A stretch of DNA of 14,295 nt, taken from JANYGM01 sp043764015 (GTDB lineage Bacteria; Bacteroidota; Bacteroidia; Cytophagales; Thermonemataceae). How positions within the stretch are numbered: the stretch's first letter is position 1; every line of letters begins with the position of its first letter. Below are positions 12,065 through 14,295 of the stretch, piece after piece. The notes below the pieces were generated by a model. That model made no database searches, was not told the origin of the DNA, and worked only from the letters and a program-made list of their open reading frames with translations. The stretch lies in NCBI GenBank assembly GCA_043764015.1, contig JAYUKY010000050.1, forward strand, positions 1-14,295, read 5' to 3'. The position numbers and the translations under genes are program-made.

Positions 12065-13131
12065 ATCATTTTAATGGCTATTTCGTATATTTTTTCTGGT
12101 AAAATATCTTTCATACACTTAAAATGCCCTTTTGGGCAAGCATTTTCTCCACTTTGTGAACAAGGACGACAAGCCAAATCTTCTTCTACAATCTTACTTT
12201 TTTCTAAAAATGGATAAAAACCAAAAGCCTCAACAGTAGAGCCCAAAATAGCCAAAACAGGCTTTTTTTGAGCTTCTGCAAGATGCATCATACCTGTATC
12301 ATTTGTAATAACCACGTTGCTACGTGCCAAAAGTGCCGCAGAATCTAACAAATTACATTTTCCTGCTAAAATAATTAAATCTGTATTTATTTGGTTATCA
12401 ACCATTTTTTTTATATTTTCACAGACTTCAATATCAGCTTTTCCACCTAACAATATAATTTTAACATTGTTTTGATGTTTATTTTGATTATCAAAATTAT
12501 AGTATTCAAAAAGTTTTTTAATAAGATTTGCAAAATATTCTGGTAACCATTGTTTGGTAAAAGCACTTGCAGCAGGACAAACAGTGATAATTTGAGTATT
12601 ATTTTCTAATAAATCATTGATTTTTTTAGTATTTTCCTCTCCAAAAAAAACTTCTGTACCATTATTATCATACTGAATATTTTTATTGACACTATAAAGC
12701 GCATCAAAATACTTTAAAAGTACCTTTTTATATGGTTTTGGATAAATATCTTTCCTAAAATTGATGAGTAATTTTCTTGCAATATATGGTTTTTCATAAA
12801 CAGAAATCTCTTTTACATCTGAAATTATCTTTGAAAACAAACGCAAAAACCTACTTCTCAAACTATTATGCAAATCAATAATCCAGTCATATTTTTCTGC
12901 CATCAGTTGCTTTTTGAGGGCATAAAGTCCCGCAAACCCCGTTTTTTTATCATAAGTGATTACGTTAGAAATATGCGGATTGTGGCGCACCAAATCAGTA
13001 AATTCTTGGTTAGTGAGAAAGTCAATTTGTGCGTTTGGGTACGCCTGACGCACACAACGTACTAGTGGCGTAGTGAGAATAATATCACCAATAGAACTTT
13101 GTCTAATGATAAGAATTTTTTTGAAAGACAT
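12058..13131 (-). CDS. Glycosyltransferase family 9 (heptosyltransferase-like)
   Basis: The 357-aa GT-B enzyme resembles ADP-heptose:LPS heptosyltransferases (WaaC/WaaF/RfaF type) that build lipopolysaccharide or related surface glycan at the cytoplasmic face of the inner membrane. The N-terminal half opens with ILIIRQSSIGDIILTTPLV (about 6-24), the typical family start. The C-terminal donor domain shows the nucleotide-binding region ILLGGKAD, LAGKCNLLDSAALLARSNVVITND and TGMMHLAEA, then LGSTVEAFGFYPF. The family's cysteine-rich tail is complete (CRPCSQSGENACPKGHFKCM). A short Asn/Gln-rich insertion (FDNQNKHQNN, about residues 213-222) precedes the ILLGG strand. Sugar donor and acceptor cannot be read off; Bacteroidota GT9 enzymes need not use heptose. 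It has a strong promoter at 13169-13200 and probably leads the SDR gene. Confidence 0.92.
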   Translation of the reverse strand: MSFKKILIIRQSSIGDIILTTPLVRCVRQAYPNAQIDFLTNQEFTDLVRHNPHISNVITYDKKTGFAGLYALKKQLMAEKYDWIIDLHNSLRSRFLRLFSKIISDVKEISVYEKPYIARKLLINFRKDIYPKPYKKVLLKYFDALYSVNKNIQYDNNGTEVFFGEENTKKINDLLENNTQIITVCPAASAFTKQWLPEYFANLIKKLFEYYNFDNQNKHQNNVKIILLGGKADIEVCENIKKMVDNQINTDLIILAGKCNLLDSAALLARSNVVITNDTGMMHLAEAQKKPVLAILGSTVEAFGFYPFLEKSKIVEEDLACRPCSQSGENACPKGHFKCMKDILPEKIYEIAIKMMD

Positions 13132-13168
13132 TTTTAATTGTTGTATTTTTGTACTTCGTATTAAGGTG

Positions 13169-13200
13169 CAAAAATAACAACTTATTTGTTATTTCTCAAA
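13169..13200 (-). promoter_or_regulatory. Promoter of the GT9-SDR unit
   Basis: The minus strand has TTTG (13197-13200), a 20-nt spacer and TATTTTTG (13169-13176), both perfect Bacteroidota -33/-7 matches, 38 nt before the GT9 start codon. The divergent xth gene starts at 13262, and no comparable plus-strand pair was found for it in the 130-bp gap. Confidence 0.65.
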
Positions 13201-13261
13201 TTTTGGTTACTTTTAACTTCTAAAACATCTAAACAACAATATTTACACAGTATTAAAACAA

Positions 13262-14065
13262 ATGAAAATCATCTCTTATAATTTAAATGGTATTAGGGCA
13301 GCTTTGAAAAAAAACCTGTTACAATGGATAAAAGCAACTAATGCTGATATTATTTGTTTTCAGGAGATTAAAGCAACTTTTAAAGATATTCCTGTGAGTT
13401 TATTTGAGGAATTGGGCTATCATATTTATATTTATCCTGCTCAAAAACTGGGTTATAGTGGTGTGGCTATTTTGACAAAAGAAATTCCTAAAAACATCAT
13501 TTTTGGCTGTGATATGGCTGATTATGACAATGAAGGGCGTATTTTGCGTATTGATTTTGAAGGAAACGACAAAAATAATTACGTTCCGTTTTCTGTAATG
13601 TCGGTTTATGTTCCTTCTGGTGCATCTAGCCCTGAACGTCAGGCATTTAAAATTCAGTTTTTGAAAGATTTTTATCCTTATATCAAACAAATTTTAGAAG
13701 ATACAAAAAACCTTGTTATTTGTGGTGATTTTAATGTTTGCCACAATGCTATAGATATTCATAATCCTAAGGCAAATGCTAAAAATCCTGGTTTTTTGCC
13801 AGAAGAATGCAGTTGGCTAACAGAATTTTTGGAGATTGGTTTTATAGATACTTTTCGTCATTTTTCCGCAGAACCGCATAATTATACGTGGTGGAGCTAC
13901 AGAGCAGGTTCTCGTGGCAAAAATTTAGGCTGGAGGATAGATTACCAGTTTGCCAGCCAAAATATGGCTTCTTATCTTACTAAAAGTCATATTTTATCAG
14001 AAGCCAAACACTCCGACCATTGCCCTGTGCTTTTGGAAATGGATTTTTATTACCACGTTCCGTAA
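13262..14065 (+). CDS. xth: Exodeoxyribonuclease III (Xth/AP endonuclease family)
   Basis: This 267-aa Mg-dependent nuclease removes 3' blocking groups and cuts DNA at abasic sites in base-excision repair, acting in the cytoplasm. The whole exonuclease-endonuclease-phosphatase fold is present. SYNLNGIRA (5-13) holds the metal-site Asn, and QEIKA gives E35. YSGVAIL is the conserved strand, and GDFNV gives catalytic D156 and N158. The signature WTWW-like segment reads YTWWSYRAGSRGKNLGWRIDY. The C-terminal HSDHCPV carries the D252-H253 catalytic pair. Length matches the family (about 250-270). The 5' spacing and MKIISYNLNGIR start are those of typical members, so the start is secure. It diverges from GT9; a small hairpin covers its stop codon and the foldback repeat follows. 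Confidence 0.95.
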   Translation: MKIISYNLNGIRAALKKNLLQWIKATNADIICFQEIKATFKDIPVSLFEELGYHIYIYPAQKLGYSGVAILTKEIPKNIIFGCDMADYDNEGRILRIDFEGNDKNNYVPFSVMSVYVPSGASSPERQAFKIQFLKDFYPYIKQILEDTKNLVICGDFNVCHNAIDIHNPKANAKNPGFLPEECSWLTEFLEIGFIDTFRHFSAEPHNYTWWSYRAGSRGKNLGWRIDYQFASQNMASYLTKSHILSEAKHSDHCPVLLEMDFYYHVP

Positions 14066-14078
14066 GTACGACTTACGG
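14060..14078 (+). terminator. Hairpin over the xth stop codon
   Basis: A perfect 8-bp stem CCGTAAGT (14060-14067) with ACTTACGG (14071-14078) closes a 3-nt loop. The TAA stop (14063-14065) is inside the 5' stem. No T-tract follows (CTATTAACATTA), so termination by it alone is doubtful. Confidence 0.5.
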
Positions 14079-14101
14079 CTATTAACATTAAGAAGTAAAT
14101 A

Positions 14102-14295
14102 CTTAGATAATGACATTGTTAGTTTGTATTACAGTCCAGCGGACTGATATATTTATAGGAAACAGGTCAAAAAATGTATTTCGCTCCAGCGGAGCGTGAC
14201 TGCAAAGGCTAGTTTTATAAATATTGCGCTCCGCTGGAGCGAGATACAAACACTATCATACTTCTATAAATATGCCGTTCCGCTGGAACTAATAC
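14102..14295. repeat. Foldback (MITE-like) intergenic repeat, copy 2 (cut by window end)
   Basis: It aligns end to end with 2260-2482, starting TTAGATAATGACATTG; the window stops after AATAC, so about the last 30 bp are missing. Its four hairpins are CAGTCC-AGC-GGACTG (14132-14146), CGCTCC-AGC-GGAGCG (14182-14196), CGCTCC-GCT-GGAGCG (14227-14241) and GTTCC-GCT-GGAAC (14277-14289). Shared boxes include GGTCA, AAAATGTATT, TTTTATAAATATT and CTATAAATATG. Spacing is nearly the same as in copy 1, but stem bases differ in pairs. It lies about 36 bp after the xth stop codon. Confidence 0.88.

Overview
The window is an AT-rich chromosomal segment of a Bacteroidota bacterium. Three things point there: a secreted multidomain protein ends in a type IX secretion (T9SS, Por) type A sorting domain; several upstream regions carry the Bacteroidota promoter pattern TTTG-N19/20-TAnnTTTG; and no gene has an obvious Shine-Dalgarno sequence. 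The gene set and the intergenic repeats suggest the Cytophagia/Cytophagales, but I cannot name the genus.

Layout. 1-147: heptanucleotide tandem repeat array. 146-1276 (-): membrane family-2 glycosyltransferase. 1277-1400: two heptamer arrays flanking a terminator hairpin. 1401-2150 (-): uncharacterised conserved protein. 2151-2500: a promoter and a roughly 223-bp foldback repeat. 2501-3730 (-): MnmA tRNA 2-thiouridylase. 3824-5167 (-): HemY-type protoporphyrinogen oxidase. 5168-5358: divergent intergenic region. 5359-9387 (+): 1342-aa T9SS-exported surface or secreted protein built of FN3, jelly-roll-like and Ig-like modules. 9388-9725: terminator and a long inverted repeat. 9726-11042 (-): concentrative nucleoside transporter. 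11043-11312: promoter plus three heptamer arrays. 11313-12011 (-): TIP30-like atypical SDR. 12058-13131 (-): family-9 glycosyltransferase. 13262-14065 (+): exodeoxyribonuclease III. 14102-14295: second copy of the foldback repeat, cut by the window edge.

The genes are mostly housekeeping (tRNA thiolation, heme synthesis, nucleoside uptake, base-excision repair, surface glycan synthesis) plus one large adhesin-like exported protein. They do not form one pathway. Likely transcription units are hemG-mnmA and GT9-SDR; the others look like single genes.

The most interesting content is between the genes. There are two copies of a large palindromic element with four small hairpins whose stems change in a compensatory way between copies. 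A family of 7-bp tandem repeats occurs at eight or more intergenic sites, often as inverted pairs, and one pair lies between the nucleoside transporter's predicted promoter and its start codon. There is also a third, REP/BIME-like inverted repeat. No transposase, integrase, CRISPR array, tRNA or rRNA is visible.
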